A stretch of 6,378 nt of DNA, taken from positions 1 to 6,378 of the forward strand of contig CAJKZK010000099.1 of the NCBI GenBank assembly GCA_905204225.1, in the 5' to 3' direction. The stretch's first letter is position 1. Each line of letters begins with the position of its first letter. Positions 1 to 5,551 of the stretch are shown piece by piece. The notes beneath the pieces were generated by a model that was given only the letters and a program-made list of their open reading frames with translations, ran no database searches and was not told where the DNA came from. Position numbers and translations under genes: made by a program. The DNA is from an uncultured Bacillota bacterium (GTDB lineage Bacteria; Bacillota_I; Bacilli_A; RFN20; CAG-449).

Positions 1-4
1 TAAT

Positions 5-490
5 ATGAAAGAGAACTTTTTTACAAAACACAAAGATTTATTATTAGAATTTTTAAGATTTTTATTAGTAGGTGGTTTGGCTACAATTTTTGATTGGCTA
101 GTTTCTTTTACTATTTCAGCTCTTTTTCCAGATTTAATTGTTGGCAATTGGAATATTAAATCTACAATTGCTACAATATGTGGATTTGTTGTTGGATTAA
201 TCATTAATTATATCTTATCAGTAATATTTGTCTATAAAAATAAACAAGATGAAAATTCTGGTAAATCATTTAAAGATTTTGCTGTTTTTACATTAATTGG
301 AGTGTTAGTTCTTTTATTTCAAATATTATTTATTTATTTATTAAATGATTTATTATTTGTTAAATGGTTAAATTGGACTACTATTTTAGTTAAGAATTTA
401 ACTTATGGATATATAATTTCAAGAATATTAGCAACAGGGATTGGATTAATTTTGAATTATATTTTTAGAAAAAAATTTATCTTTAAATAA
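5..490 (+). CDS. GtrA-family membrane protein
   Basis: A 161-residue protein with four predicted membrane helices (about residues 17-40, 51-77, 91-114 and 132-154), the full length and topology of the GtrA family. The family signatures are visible: an N-terminal RFLLVGGLATIFDW segment at the start of helix 1, an NYILSVIFVYK segment after helix 2, and a C-terminal LNYIFRKKFIFK segment with a basic tail. Family members are linked to export or flipping of polyprenyl-linked sugars for cell-surface polysaccharides, often beside glycosyltransferases; the exact substrate here cannot be told. The ATG sits four bases from the window edge, so the ribosome-binding site is not visible and a start further upstream cannot be excluded. 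It is followed by a separate riboswitch-controlled unit on the same strand, so no functional link to thiamine uptake is implied. The family call is confident, the precise role is not. Confidence 0.9.
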   Translation: MKENFFTKHKDLLLEFLRFLLVGGLATIFDWLVSFTISALFPDLIVGNWNIKSTIATICGFVVGLIINYILSVIFVYKNKQDENSGKSFKDFAVFTLIGVLVLLFQILFIYLLNDLLFVKWLNWTTILVKNLTYGYIISRILATGIGLILNYIFRKKFIFK

Positions 491-493
491 TTC

Positions 494-522
494 TTGCATA
501 AAGAAATTGTTTGCATTATTAT
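494..522 (+). promoter_or_regulatory. Possible sigma-A promoter of the thiT leader
   Basis: TTGCAT (494-499) and TATTAT (517-522) are separated by 17 bases. The -10 has one mismatch to consensus, the -35 three. Transcription would start near 529, just before the conserved GGGAGC of the TPP aptamer. This would leave only a very short 5' strand for aptamer helix P1, so either P1 is weak or the real promoter is further upstream, even readthrough from the GtrA gene. Confidence 0.4.
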
Positions 523-524
523 CT

Positions 525-613
525 AGTTATGGGAGCTTAGTGAACTAGGCTGAGAGGAAACTTCTTAGTTTCGACCGAACTTGATCTAGGTAATGCTAGC
601 GGAAGAGATATTT
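525..613 (+). promoter_or_regulatory. TPP riboswitch aptamer (THI element)
   Basis: The conserved core of the thiamine pyrophosphate aptamer is directly readable: GGGAGC (531-536), GGCTGAGAGG (548-557) carrying the CUGAGA that binds the pyrimidine ring, and the GACC...AACTTGATCTAGGTAATGCTAGCGGAAGAGA region (573-608) that matches the pyrophosphate-binding side. Helix P3 is formed by GAAACT (557-562) and AGTTTC (567-572), and P5 by CTAG (586-589) and CTAG (596-599). P1 is short and weak (TAT 528-530 with ATA 608-610, or TATCT 520-524 with AGATA 606-610). The downstream gene is the thiamine transporter component thiT, the expected target, so the element should repress thiT when TPP is plentiful. 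Confidence 0.95.
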
Positions 614-629
614 TTATTTTGTGTTTATT

Positions 630-665
630 AATTCTCTTTTTTACTTAGAAAAAGGGAATTTTTTT
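630..665 (+). terminator. Riboswitch-controlled intrinsic terminator before thiT
   Basis: A 12-bp stem (630-641 with 649-660, one G-T wobble) around a 7-base loop is followed by a run of seven T (659-665). Its left arm TCTCTTTT (633-640) can instead pair with GGAAGAGA (601-608), the 3' edge of the aptamer, using two G-U pairs. That gives the usual switch: without TPP the aptamer's 3' edge sequesters the terminator arm and thiT is transcribed; with TPP the aptamer holds its 3' edge and the terminator forms. The mechanism is inferred from base pairing only. Confidence 0.9.
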
Positions 666-676
666 ATAGGAGATTT

Positions 677-1237
677 ATGGAAAATAAAAAAAGTATTTTT
701 GCAATTCGCGATATTTGTGAAATTGCGATGCTTACAGGACTTGCTATTGTTTTAGGAATGTTTTGTGAAATTAAAGTGGGTGAAAATGGAGGAGCAATTG
801 GATTTGCTATGATACCATTATTTTTTATTAGTTATAGACATGGCTTTATTAAAGGATTTATCGCAAGTGGAATTGTTTATGGATTATCAACATGTGCTTT
901 TGATGGATATGGTTTTGCTTGTTATCCATTTGATTATTTATTAGCGTATGGTTCTTTATCGATTGTTTCTTTGTTTTATAAACAAATTTTTGAAAGTGAT
1001 AAAAAAGTAATGCCTTATGTATATGTATGCATTTCAATTTTTATTGCATGTTTTTTAAGACTTTCTTTCCATGTTATTTCAGGAATGATTTTATGGAATA
1101 CTGAATTTGTTGGTTCATTTATTTATAATATTGCTTATGTTGGACCATCTTGCTTATTGTGTATGGTTTTATTTTGCTTATTATTAAAACCATTTAAAAT
1201 GATTGATAAGAAATTTCCTGTTTTAAGAAGAATTTAA
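677..1237 (+). CDS. thiT: ECF transporter thiamine-binding S component ThiT
   Basis: This 186-residue hydrophobic protein has about six membrane segments, as expected for the substrate-binding (S) component of an energy-coupling-factor transporter. It would bind external thiamine and work with the shared EcfA/EcfA'/EcfT module, which is not in this window. Family-like segments are AIGFAMIPLFFISYRHGFIKG (about residues 40-60), YPFDYLLAYG (83-92) and RLSFHVISGMILW (128-140), the last with the His, Gly and Trp that in ThiT line the thiamine pocket. The acidic-aromatic pair appears as Asp86-Tyr87, where characterised ThiT proteins carry Glu-Tyr. The start is supported by AGGAG at 668-672, four bases before the ATG. 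The TPP riboswitch just upstream strongly supports the thiamine assignment. A strong terminator directly after the stop makes this a single-gene unit. Confidence 0.94.
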   Translation: MENKKSIFAIRDICEIAMLTGLAIVLGMFCEIKVGENGGAIGFAMIPLFFISYRHGFIKGFIASGIVYGLSTCAFDGYGFACYPFDYLLAYGSLSIVSLFYKQIFESDKKVMPYVYVCISIFIACFLRLSFHVISGMILWNTEFVGSFIYNIAYVGPSCLLCMVLFCLLLKPFKMIDKKFPVLRRI

Positions 1238-1239
1238 TT

Positions 1240-1267
1240 AAAATCTCCTAAAATGGAGATTTTTATT
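1240..1267 (+). terminator. Intrinsic terminator after thiT
   Basis: A perfect 9-bp stem AAAATCTCC (1240-1248) and GGAGATTTT (1255-1263) with a 6-base loop is followed by a T-rich tail. It begins three bases after the thiT stop codon and separates thiT from the dtd operon. An ATG in the loop (1253-1255) is in frame with dtd, but it lies inside the hairpin and is not a credible start. Confidence 0.93.
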
Positions 1268-1294
1268 TTGTCTTTTTTTTATTTTGATTATAAT
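1266..1294 (+). promoter_or_regulatory. Promoter of the dtd-mnmA-rimO operon
   Basis: A perfect TATAAT (1289-1294) lies in the 40-base gap between the thiT terminator and dtd. A poor -35 (TTTTGT at 1266-1271) sits 17 bases upstream. There are only 9 bases between the -10 box and the dtd ATG at 1304, so the transcript would begin about 0-3 bases before the start codon. Confidence 0.65.
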
Positions 1295-1303
1295 ATTCTT
1301 GCT

Positions 1304-1753
1304 ATGAGAGTTTTATTACAAGTTGTTAAACAAGCATCAGTAAGTATAGATGAAAAAATATATTCTGAGATTAATAAAGGATATCTTCTTTTTGTTGGTT
1401 TTAACTATTTTGATAATGAAGAAATAATAAAAAAAGTAATGGATAAAGTAATGTCATTAAGGTTATTTATGGATAATAACGATAAAATGAATTTATCTTT
1501 AAATGATGTAAATGGTGAAGTTATGTGTGTCAGTCAATTTACATTATATGCCGATATAAAAAAAGGAAGAAGACCATCATTTAATTTAGCTGCGAATGGA
1601 AGCGTAAGTAAACCATTATATGATTATTGTATTGAATATGTTTCTTCTTTAGGATATGATGTAAAAACTGGCATTTTCGGTGCTGATATGAAAATTAATT
1701 TAATTAACGATGGACCTACAACCATTATTATAGATAGTGAGGATTTATTATGA
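1304..1753 (+). CDS. dtd: D-aminoacyl-tRNA deacylase
   Basis: A 149-residue homolog of the Dtd family, which hydrolyses D-amino acids (and glycine mischarged on tRNA-Ala) from tRNA in the cytoplasm. The start at 1304 gives the family N-terminus MRVLLQVVKQASVSID and the usual length of about 145-150 residues. An in-frame ATG 17 codons earlier falls in the thiT terminator hairpin and adds residues foreign to the family. The SQFTLYAD motif (residues 77-84) followed by KKGRRPSF (86-93), and NDGPTT (135-140), match the active-site signatures; the Gly-cisPro of the family GPVT motif is kept, with Thr in place of Val. No Shine-Dalgarno is visible before the ATG, and the -10 box is so close that the mRNA is probably leaderless. 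The gene overlaps mnmA by four bases (ATGA, 1750-1753), so the two are translationally coupled. Confidence 0.95.
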   Translation: MRVLLQVVKQASVSIDEKIYSEINKGYLLFVGFNYFDNEEIIKKVMDKVMSLRLFMDNNDKMNLSLNDVNGEVMCVSQFTLYADIKKGRRPSFNLAANGSVSKPLYDYCIEYVSSLGYDVKTGIFGADMKINLINDGPTTIIIDSEDLL

Positions 1754-2904
1754 AAAAGAAAGTTATGATTGGCTTATCAGGTGGAGTTGATTCAGCTGTA
1801 GCAGCTTATTTATTAATTCAACAAGGTTATGAAGTTGCTGGTGGATTTATGAGAAATTGGGATTCACAAGTAAATAATGATGTTTTAGGTAATCCAACTA
1901 TTAATGATGATGTTTGTCCTCAAGAAAAAGATTATCAAGACGCTAAAAAAGTTGCTGATAAATTAGGTATTCCTTTGTATAGAATTGATTTTATTAAAGA
2001 ATATTGGGATTATGTTTTTTCTTATTTCCTCGATGAATATAAAAAAGGTAGAACTCCTAATCCAGATATTTTTTGTAACAAATATATTAAATTTGAAACT
2101 TTTAGAAAATTTGCTTTTGATAATGGTTTTGATATGATTGCCATGGGGCATTACGCTAAAAAGATTGAAAAAGATGGTATCTTTTATTTAGAAAAAAGTT
2201 ACGATAGAAATAAAGATCAAACATATTTCTTATCACAAATTAATTATGAACAATTAAAAGATTGTTTATTTCCTTTAGGCGATATTGATAAAACTGAAGT
2301 TAGAAGAATTGCTCATGAATTAGATTTAGCAGTTGCAGATAAAAAAGATTCTACTGGAGTTTGTTTTATTGGTGAAAGAAATTTTAAACAATTTTTAAAT
2401 AATTATTTGCCTAGCAAAAAAGGAAATATTGTTGATGTTAATTCTCATAAAGTTGTAGGTCATCATGATGGCGTACTTTATTATACAATTGGTCAAAGAA
2501 AAGGATTGGGAATTGGTGGAATTAAAGGTATTGATCCAAAATCATGGTTTGTTGTAGCAAAAGATGTTAAAAATAATATTTTATATGTTAGTCAAGGTGA
2601 TGATAATGAATATTTATTATCAGATAGAGCTCTTATAAGTAATATTAATTGGATTAATATGCCTAAACCTATTAATTCTATGCATGTGGGTTGCAAATTT
2701 AGATATCGTCAACAAGATAATTTTGTAACATTAAAATTTATTGATGATGATATTGTTGAATTGATTTATGATGAGCCTATTAAATCAGTTACTCCTGGTC
2801 AAGCTGCTGTTTTTTATGATGGTGATGTAATGCTTGGAGGAGGCATAATTGATCGAGTATTTTATAAAGGTAAAGAAAAGATGATTACTTCTTTTCATGA
2901 TTAA
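1750..2904 (+). CDS. mnmA: tRNA-specific 2-thiouridylase MnmA
   Basis: A 384-residue enzyme that places sulfur on C2 of the wobble uridine (U34) in tRNA-Lys, -Glu and -Gln, using ATP to adenylate the base and a cysteine persulfide as donor. The PP-loop SGGVDS is at residues 10-15. The catalytic cysteines are Cys109 (PNPDIFCNKYIKF) and Cys205 (STGVCFIGER). KDQTYFL (155-161), YTIGQRKGLGIGG (245-257) and TPGQAAVFYDGD (348-359) are further family blocks. The N-terminal MRNWDS and CPQEKDYQDA segments are of the kind seen in Bacilli and Mollicutes. GAGG (1739-1742), seven bases before the ATG, lies within the end of dtd, and the four-base overlap indicates coupling. The stop is 11 bases before rimO. 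No lesion is visible and all expected catalytic residues are present. Confidence 0.97.
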   Translation: MKKKVMIGLSGGVDSAVAAYLLIQQGYEVAGGFMRNWDSQVNNDVLGNPTINDDVCPQEKDYQDAKKVADKLGIPLYRIDFIKEYWDYVFSYFLDEYKKGRTPNPDIFCNKYIKFETFRKFAFDNGFDMIAMGHYAKKIEKDGIFYLEKSYDRNKDQTYFLSQINYEQLKDCLFPLGDIDKTEVRRIAHELDLAVADKKDSTGVCFIGERNFKQFLNNYLPSKKGNIVDVNSHKVVGHHDGVLYYTIGQRKGLGIGGIKGIDPKSWFVVAKDVKNNILYVSQGDDNEYLLSDRALISNINWINMPKPINSMHVGCKFRYRQQDNFVTLKFIDDDIVELIYDEPIKSVTPGQAAVFYDGDVMLGGGIIDRVFYKGKEKMITSFHD

Positions 2905-2915
2905 CGAGGTGGAAA

Positions 2916-4208
2916 ATGAAAGTTGGTATTGTTTCATTAGGATGCGCTAAAAATTTAGTTGATAGTGAATCTATTGCATATTTATTTCAAGATAACAATG
3001 TTGATATTGTTAATAATGTTGAAGATGCAGATATAATTTTAGTTAATACTTGTGGATTTATTGAAGCAAGTAAAAAAGAGTCAATTGATACTATTTTTGA
3101 GATGACTAAATATCATAAAATATTAATTGTTACTGGTTGCTTAGTTGAAAGATATAAAGATGAATTAATAAAAGAAATTCCTGAAGTTGATTTGTTTGTT
3201 TCAATAAAAGATTATCCTCATTTTGCTGATTTACTTAACGAAGTTTTAAAAACAAAACAATTTAAAGGAGAAATATCTAATAATAAGAGAGTTATATCTA
3301 CTCAACCTTATACTGCATATTTAAAAATATCTGAAGGATGTAATAATTGCTGTACTTATTGTGCTATTCCATTAATAAGAGGCCATTTTAGATCTTTTGA
3401 AGAAAAAGATTTACTTGATCAAGCTAAAAAACTTGCTAGTAGAGGAGTTAAAGAATTAGTTGTTATTTCTCAAGATACAACTAGATATGGTGAAGATTTA
3501 AAAAATACTAATATTATTACTTTATTAACAAAGTTGTTAGAAATAAAAGAATTTGAATATATAAGATTGTTATATTTATATCCTGATGAAATAAGTGATG
3601 AATTAATTGATTTAATTGGTAAAAATCCTCGTTTAACCCCATATTTTGATATTCCTGTTCAACATGCTTCTAGTAGCATTTTAAAAAGAATGAATAGAAG
3701 AGGAGATGAAATTTTCTTAAAAGATTTATTTAAAAAAATTAGAACTAAAGTTCCTAATGCAATATTAAGAACAACATTAATTGTAGGATTTGCTGGTGAA
3801 ACAGAAGAAGATTTTAAAATCTTAGAAGATTTTGTTAAAGAAATTAAATTTGATCATTTAGGTGCGTTTACTTATTCCCCTGAAGATGGAACAGTTGGAG
3901 AAAAATTACCTAATCAAGTGCCAGAAAGAATAAAAAAACAAAGATATCAAAAAATAATGAAAATTCAGCAAAAAATTTCTTTTGAAAATAACCAAAAAAG
4001 AATTGGTAAAACTAGTTATGGTTTAATAGTAGGCTTTGATGAAGAAAAAAAGGCATATTTAGTTAGATGTGGCTTTAATGCTCCTGATGAAATTGATGGA
4101 AATATTTATTGCTATAGTGACAATGAATATAATTTAGGTGATAAAATTTATTTTGAAGTAGTTGATGCTGATAATTATGATTTATATGGAAAAATAATCA
4201 CTCTTTAA
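2916..4208 (+). CDS. rimO: Ribosomal protein S12 methylthiotransferase RimO
   Basis: A 430-residue radical-SAM enzyme that adds a methylthio group to the beta carbon of a conserved aspartate of ribosomal protein S12. Domains in order: the N-terminal UPF0004/MTTase domain, with cluster cysteines Cys10 (SLGCAKNLVDSE), Cys46 (NTCGFIEASKKESI) and Cys75 (TGCLVERY); the radical-SAM core with CxxxCxxC at Cys142, Cys146 and Cys149; and a C-terminal TRAM domain from about residue 365. SLGCxKNLVDSE, YLYPDEI and DIPVQHAS favour RimO over its relative MiaB, which modifies tRNA. GAGGTGG (2906-2912) provides the ribosome-binding site. It is the last gene of a compact operon with dtd and mnmA, 11 bases after mnmA. 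No terminator is visible after the stop, so transcription may continue into the MazF-like gene. Confidence 0.96.
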   Translation: MKVGIVSLGCAKNLVDSESIAYLFQDNNVDIVNNVEDADIILVNTCGFIEASKKESIDTIFEMTKYHKILIVTGCLVERYKDELIKEIPEVDLFVSIKDYPHFADLLNEVLKTKQFKGEISNNKRVISTQPYTAYLKISEGCNNCCTYCAIPLIRGHFRSFEEKDLLDQAKKLASRGVKELVVISQDTTRYGEDLKNTNIITLLTKLLEIKEFEYIRLLYLYPDEISDELIDLIGKNPRLTPYFDIPVQHASSSILKRMNRRGDEIFLKDLFKKIRTKVPNAILRTTLIVGFAGETEEDFKILEDFVKEIKFDHLGAFTYSPEDGTVGEKLPNQVPERIKKQRYQKIMKIQQKISFENNQKRIGKTSYGLIVGFDEEKKAYLVRCGFNAPDEIDGNIYCYSDNEYNLGDKIYFEVVDADNYDLYGKIITL

Positions 4209-4222
4209 AAAAATACATATAG

Positions 4223-4235
4223 TATAAATAGGTGA
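4223..4235 (+). promoter_or_regulatory. Ribosome-binding site and possible -10 box of the MazF-like gene
   Basis: AGGTGA at 4230-4235 lies eight bases before the ATG at 4244 and fixes that start. The GTG inside it (4232), which is in frame, is then part of the Shine-Dalgarno, not the initiation codon. TATAAA at 4223-4228 resembles a -10 box but has no convincing -35, and a transcript from it would start after the ribosome-binding site, so it is probably not a functional promoter for this gene. Confidence 0.55.
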
Positions 4236-4243
4236 TATATTTA

Positions 4244-4771
4244 ATGGAAGAAATTACTCCAAAAAATTTATTAACTTATTTATCTATTGAAAGAAAATTA
4301 AAAGGAATGGATAAAAAAGTAGTTAACGAATATTTAGCATGGCTAGATACAAAAACTACTTTTTTTGCTGACTCAATTAAAAGAAAATCTTATCGACCTC
4401 AACCAGACAATATTACTATAGGTGATGTTATATGGGTAGAATTTGGTATAAATATTGGTGCTGAATTATCTGATTATAATACTAAAGGACATTATGCTGT
4501 AGTTTTACTTGTTTCTTTGGGTAATTTAGTTGTTATTCCATTGACATCAAAAGAAAACAATGACTCTCTATTTTGCTTTGATTTAGGTTATATTCCTGAA
4601 TTATCAAAAGAAAAAGAGTATCATTCTTATCTAAAATTAGATGCAATTAGATCTATTTCTAAAAGAAGAGTTGGGAGAATGAATAATAAAGAAGCAGGAA
4701 AAATACATTTATCAAATAGAACTATGAAAAGAATACAAAAAGCAATTAAAATGACTTTCTTAAATTTTTAA
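4244..4771 (+). CDS. MazF/PemK-fold protein with N-terminal extension
   Basis: A 175-residue protein. Residues about 58-170 resemble the MazF/PemK (CcdB-like SH3-barrel) family of mRNA interferases: GDVIWVEFG (60-68) matches the first strand, AVVLLV (85-90) and VIPLTS (97-102) the next strands, and YLKLDAIRSISKRRVGRM (129-146) the segment usually written as LDQIRTIDKRRL. The first 57 residues are probably helical (LERKLKG-like and VNEYLAWLDTKTTF segments) and are absent from minimal MazF toxins of about 110 residues. The loop where MazF normally has Arg-Pro reads NTKGHYAVVL, so the catalytic arginine seems absent; Thr101 fits the catalytic threonine. No antitoxin gene is seen on either side. 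It follows rimO by 35 bases without a terminator and may be co-transcribed. An RNA-cleaving toxin, an inactive fold or a regulatory RNA-binding role are all possible; similar longer PemK-like proteins occur in Bacillota. Confidence 0.75.
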   Translation: MEEITPKNLLTYLSIERKLKGMDKKVVNEYLAWLDTKTTFFADSIKRKSYRPQPDNITIGDVIWVEFGINIGAELSDYNTKGHYAVVLLVSLGNLVVIPLTSKENNDSLFCFDLGYIPELSKEKEYHSYLKLDAIRSISKRRVGRMNNKEAGKIHLSNRTMKRIQKAIKMTFLNF

Positions 4772-4779
4772 TATTAATA

Positions 4780-4808
4780 TTGACTTATATATTTTTAAGC
4801 GTTATAGT
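4780..4808 (+). promoter_or_regulatory. Promoter of tRNA-Thr
   Basis: TTGACT (4780-4785) and TATAGT (4803-4808) are separated by exactly 17 bases, each with one mismatch to the sigma-A consensus. The predicted start near 4815 gives a 5' leader of about 13 bases for the tRNA at 4828. Confidence 0.8.
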
Positions 4809-4827
4809 TATCTAGCAAAATCAATTT

Positions 4828-4901
4828 GCCCCCTTAGTTAATCGGTATAACAGATCCATGGTAAGGATCCGTGCGTGGTTCGACTCTGCGAGGGGGCACC
4901 A
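4828..4901 (+). tRNA. tRNA-Thr (anticodon GGU)
   Basis: A complete 74-base cloverleaf. The acceptor stem GCCCCCT (4828-4834) and AGGGGGC (4891-4897) pairs over all seven positions. The D arm is GTTA/TAAC (4837-4840, 4848-4851) with a GG in the loop. The anticodon stem is GATCC/GGATC (4853-4857, 4865-4869), and its loop has T33 and anticodon GGT at 4860-4862. The variable loop is short, four bases (4870-4873). The T arm is CGTGG/CTGCG (4874-4878, 4886-4890), with two adjacent G-U pairs, around TTCGACT. Discriminator A and CCA (4899-4901) are encoded. G1-C72, C2-G71 and the G35-U36 anticodon bases fit known threonine identity elements. It decodes ACC and ACU. It has its own promoter and terminator. 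Confidence 0.96.
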
Positions 4902-4915
4902 TTAAAAATCAAAAT

Positions 4916-4936
4916 GCCTATAATTAGGCTTTTTTT
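4916..4936 (+). terminator. Terminator of tRNA-Thr
   Basis: GCCTA (4916-4920) and TAGGC (4925-4929) form a 5-bp stem with loop TAAT, followed by seven T (4930-4936). The sequence before it is A-rich and T/A-symmetric enough for it to work in both directions. A near-identical copy is at 6291-6311. Confidence 0.8.
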
Positions 4937-5159
4937 ATGCCTTGAATTTGATTTTGGCTATAAAATTATAAAGAATAACAATGCAATAAACATGTTTGCA
5001 CCCTTATTATATATTTTCCATTTCAACCTACCTCCTTCGTTTTATAAGTCTAAATCAAAAAGATTGCCGAGTTCAATGCAGACCAAAGGTGAAAGCATTC
5101 ATCATTGACACTTCAATTTGTTTTGATTCTTAACGCCTTACGAAAGGAGGAAGATTTAA
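4937..5159. promoter_or_regulatory. Divergent intergenic region with two outward-facing start sites
   Basis: No credible gene lies here. On the minus strand a strong AAGGAGG (complement of 5029-5035) precedes an ATG at 5021, but that frame stops after four codons. On the plus strand AAAGGAGG (5143-5150) precedes the ATG at 5160. Reading outward from CATTGA on each strand (minus from 5078, plus from 5103), both arms reach their ATG at exactly the same distance and share TTTTGATT and the GGAGG-to-ATG block, about 34 of 60 positions without gaps. TTGACA (5105-5110) is a consensus -35, but 17 bases further there is only TCTTAA. The minus-strand message, if made, would run into the bidirectional tRNA terminator. 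Confidence 0.45.
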
Positions 5160-5279
5160 ATGAAAAAACAAAAGCATTTAAAAAAAGCAGTCCCTGAACT
5201 CCAATTTAGTAACTGCTTTTTACAAAATGTAACTGTTAAATTCTTTAAAAAGTCCATAAGGTTTTCAATAAAGAAATAA
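5160..5279 (+). CDS. Small basic ORF of 39 codons, unknown function
   Basis: This reading frame is preceded by AAAGGAGG (5143-5150), nine bases before the ATG, one of the best ribosome-binding sites in the window. It would encode a 39-residue, lysine-rich peptide beginning MKKQKHLKKAV and ending FKKSIRFSIKK, with one cysteine and no clear membrane segment. I recognise no family. Several codons ending in C (GTC, CTC, AGT-AAC-TGC, TCC) differ from the nearby genes. A perfect 10-bp inverted repeat (5182-5191 with 5212-5221) ending in five T lies inside the frame and could act as an attenuator; a second terminator follows at 5310. It may be a real small protein, a leader peptide, or the broken 5' end of a lost gene. 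The ribosome-binding site is real evidence of translation, but function is open. Confidence 0.4.
   Translation: MKKQKHLKKAVPELQFSNCFLQNVTVKFFKKSIRFSIKK
5182..5221 (+). terminator. Terminator-like hairpin inside the small ORF
   Basis: AAAAAGCAGT (5182-5191) and ACTGCTTTTT (5212-5221) pair perfectly around a 20-base loop. The A-tract and T-tract are part of the stem, as in bidirectional intrinsic terminators. Its loop contains CCCTGAA, also present in the hairpin RNA at 5450. Confidence 0.5.
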
Positions 5280-5309
5280 CATTTATATTTTAAAACTTTA
5301 ATAGTTTAT

Positions 5310-5337
5310 AGTCAAGTTCAAGGACTTGACTTTTTTT
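5310..5337 (+). terminator. Intrinsic terminator after the small ORF
   Basis: AGTCAAGT (5310-5317) and ACTTGACT (5324-5331) form an 8-bp stem with a six-base loop TCAAGG, followed by seven T (5331-5337). It lies 30 bases after the stop of the 39-codon ORF and is the natural end of that transcript. Confidence 0.85.
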
Positions 5338-5355
5338 AATTCTTTTTTAATGTTA

Positions 5356-5379
5356 GTTGCATTTACTTATTCAACTAAC
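5356..5379 (+). repeat. 24-base direct repeat, copy 1
   Basis: These 24 bases are identical to 6140-6163. Within the copy, GTTG and CAAC start an inverted repeat; with the bases before it (GTTAGTTG, 5352-5359, and CAACTAAC, 5372-5379) it forms an 8-bp hairpin here. It lies 36 bases before a conserved promoter module in this copy and about 28 bases before one in the other. Confidence 0.8.
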
Positions 5380-5415
5380 AAACATTACTTTTAATGCATT
5401 TTTATAATTAAATTG

Positions 5416-5443
5416 TTTACTTTTCATCTACTTATCATATAAT
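5416..5443 (+). promoter_or_regulatory. Promoter module A (first of three)
   Basis: TTTACT (5416-5421), a 16-base spacer and a perfect TATAAT (5438-5443). The stretch from 5392 to 5427 matches 6168-6203 at 34 of 36 positions, and the core ATTGTTTACTTTTCAT is also found in module B. The predicted start near 5450 is the first base of the hairpin RNA that follows. Confidence 0.7.
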
Positions 5444-5449
5444 AAGATT

Positions 5450-5500
5450 AAGAACTAGATCCCTGAAGTAACCATTGTTGTTACGGGCTAGTTCTTTTTT
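5450..5500 (+). ncRNA. Putative hairpin sRNA A
   Basis: The predicted transcript is almost one long hairpin: AAGAACTAG (5450-5458) pairs with CTAGTTCTT (5488-5496), CCC (5461-5463) with GGG (5485-5487), and GTAAC (5468-5472) with GTTAC (5480-5484), leaving a CATTGTT loop and a TGAA bulge. The outer stem runs straight into six T (5495-5500), so the terminator is the RNA itself. There is no start codon with a ribosome-binding site. No known RNA family is recognised. Confidence 0.55.
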
Positions 5501-5551
5501 CTTGCAATAAATTTAACTAAAGCTTTATCTTTTTTATTAGTTATAAAATTG

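Noticed and set aside
1253..1303. Longer dtd start with 17 extra residues
   Set aside because: The ATG is in the loop and stem of the thiT terminator and upstream of the -10 box; the family N-terminus begins at 1304.
1963..2151. Minus-strand open frame of 62 codons
   Set aside because: It lies wholly inside mnmA, opposite well-conserved catalytic segments, without a ribosome-binding site.
4232..4243. GTG start for the MazF-like gene
   Set aside because: The GTG is part of AGGTGA, the Shine-Dalgarno sequence for the ATG at 4244.
4960..5021. Minus-strand hydrophobic micro-ORF (MFIALLFFIIL) as a type I toxin
   Set aside because: Only 11 codons, shorter than known type I toxins, and the good Shine-Dalgarno is tied to a different ATG; kept only as a remark in a finding.
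4875..5108. Open frame of 77 codons on the plus strand
   Set aside because: It starts inside the tRNA-Thr gene, runs through its terminator and the divergent region, has no ribosome-binding site and resembles no protein family.
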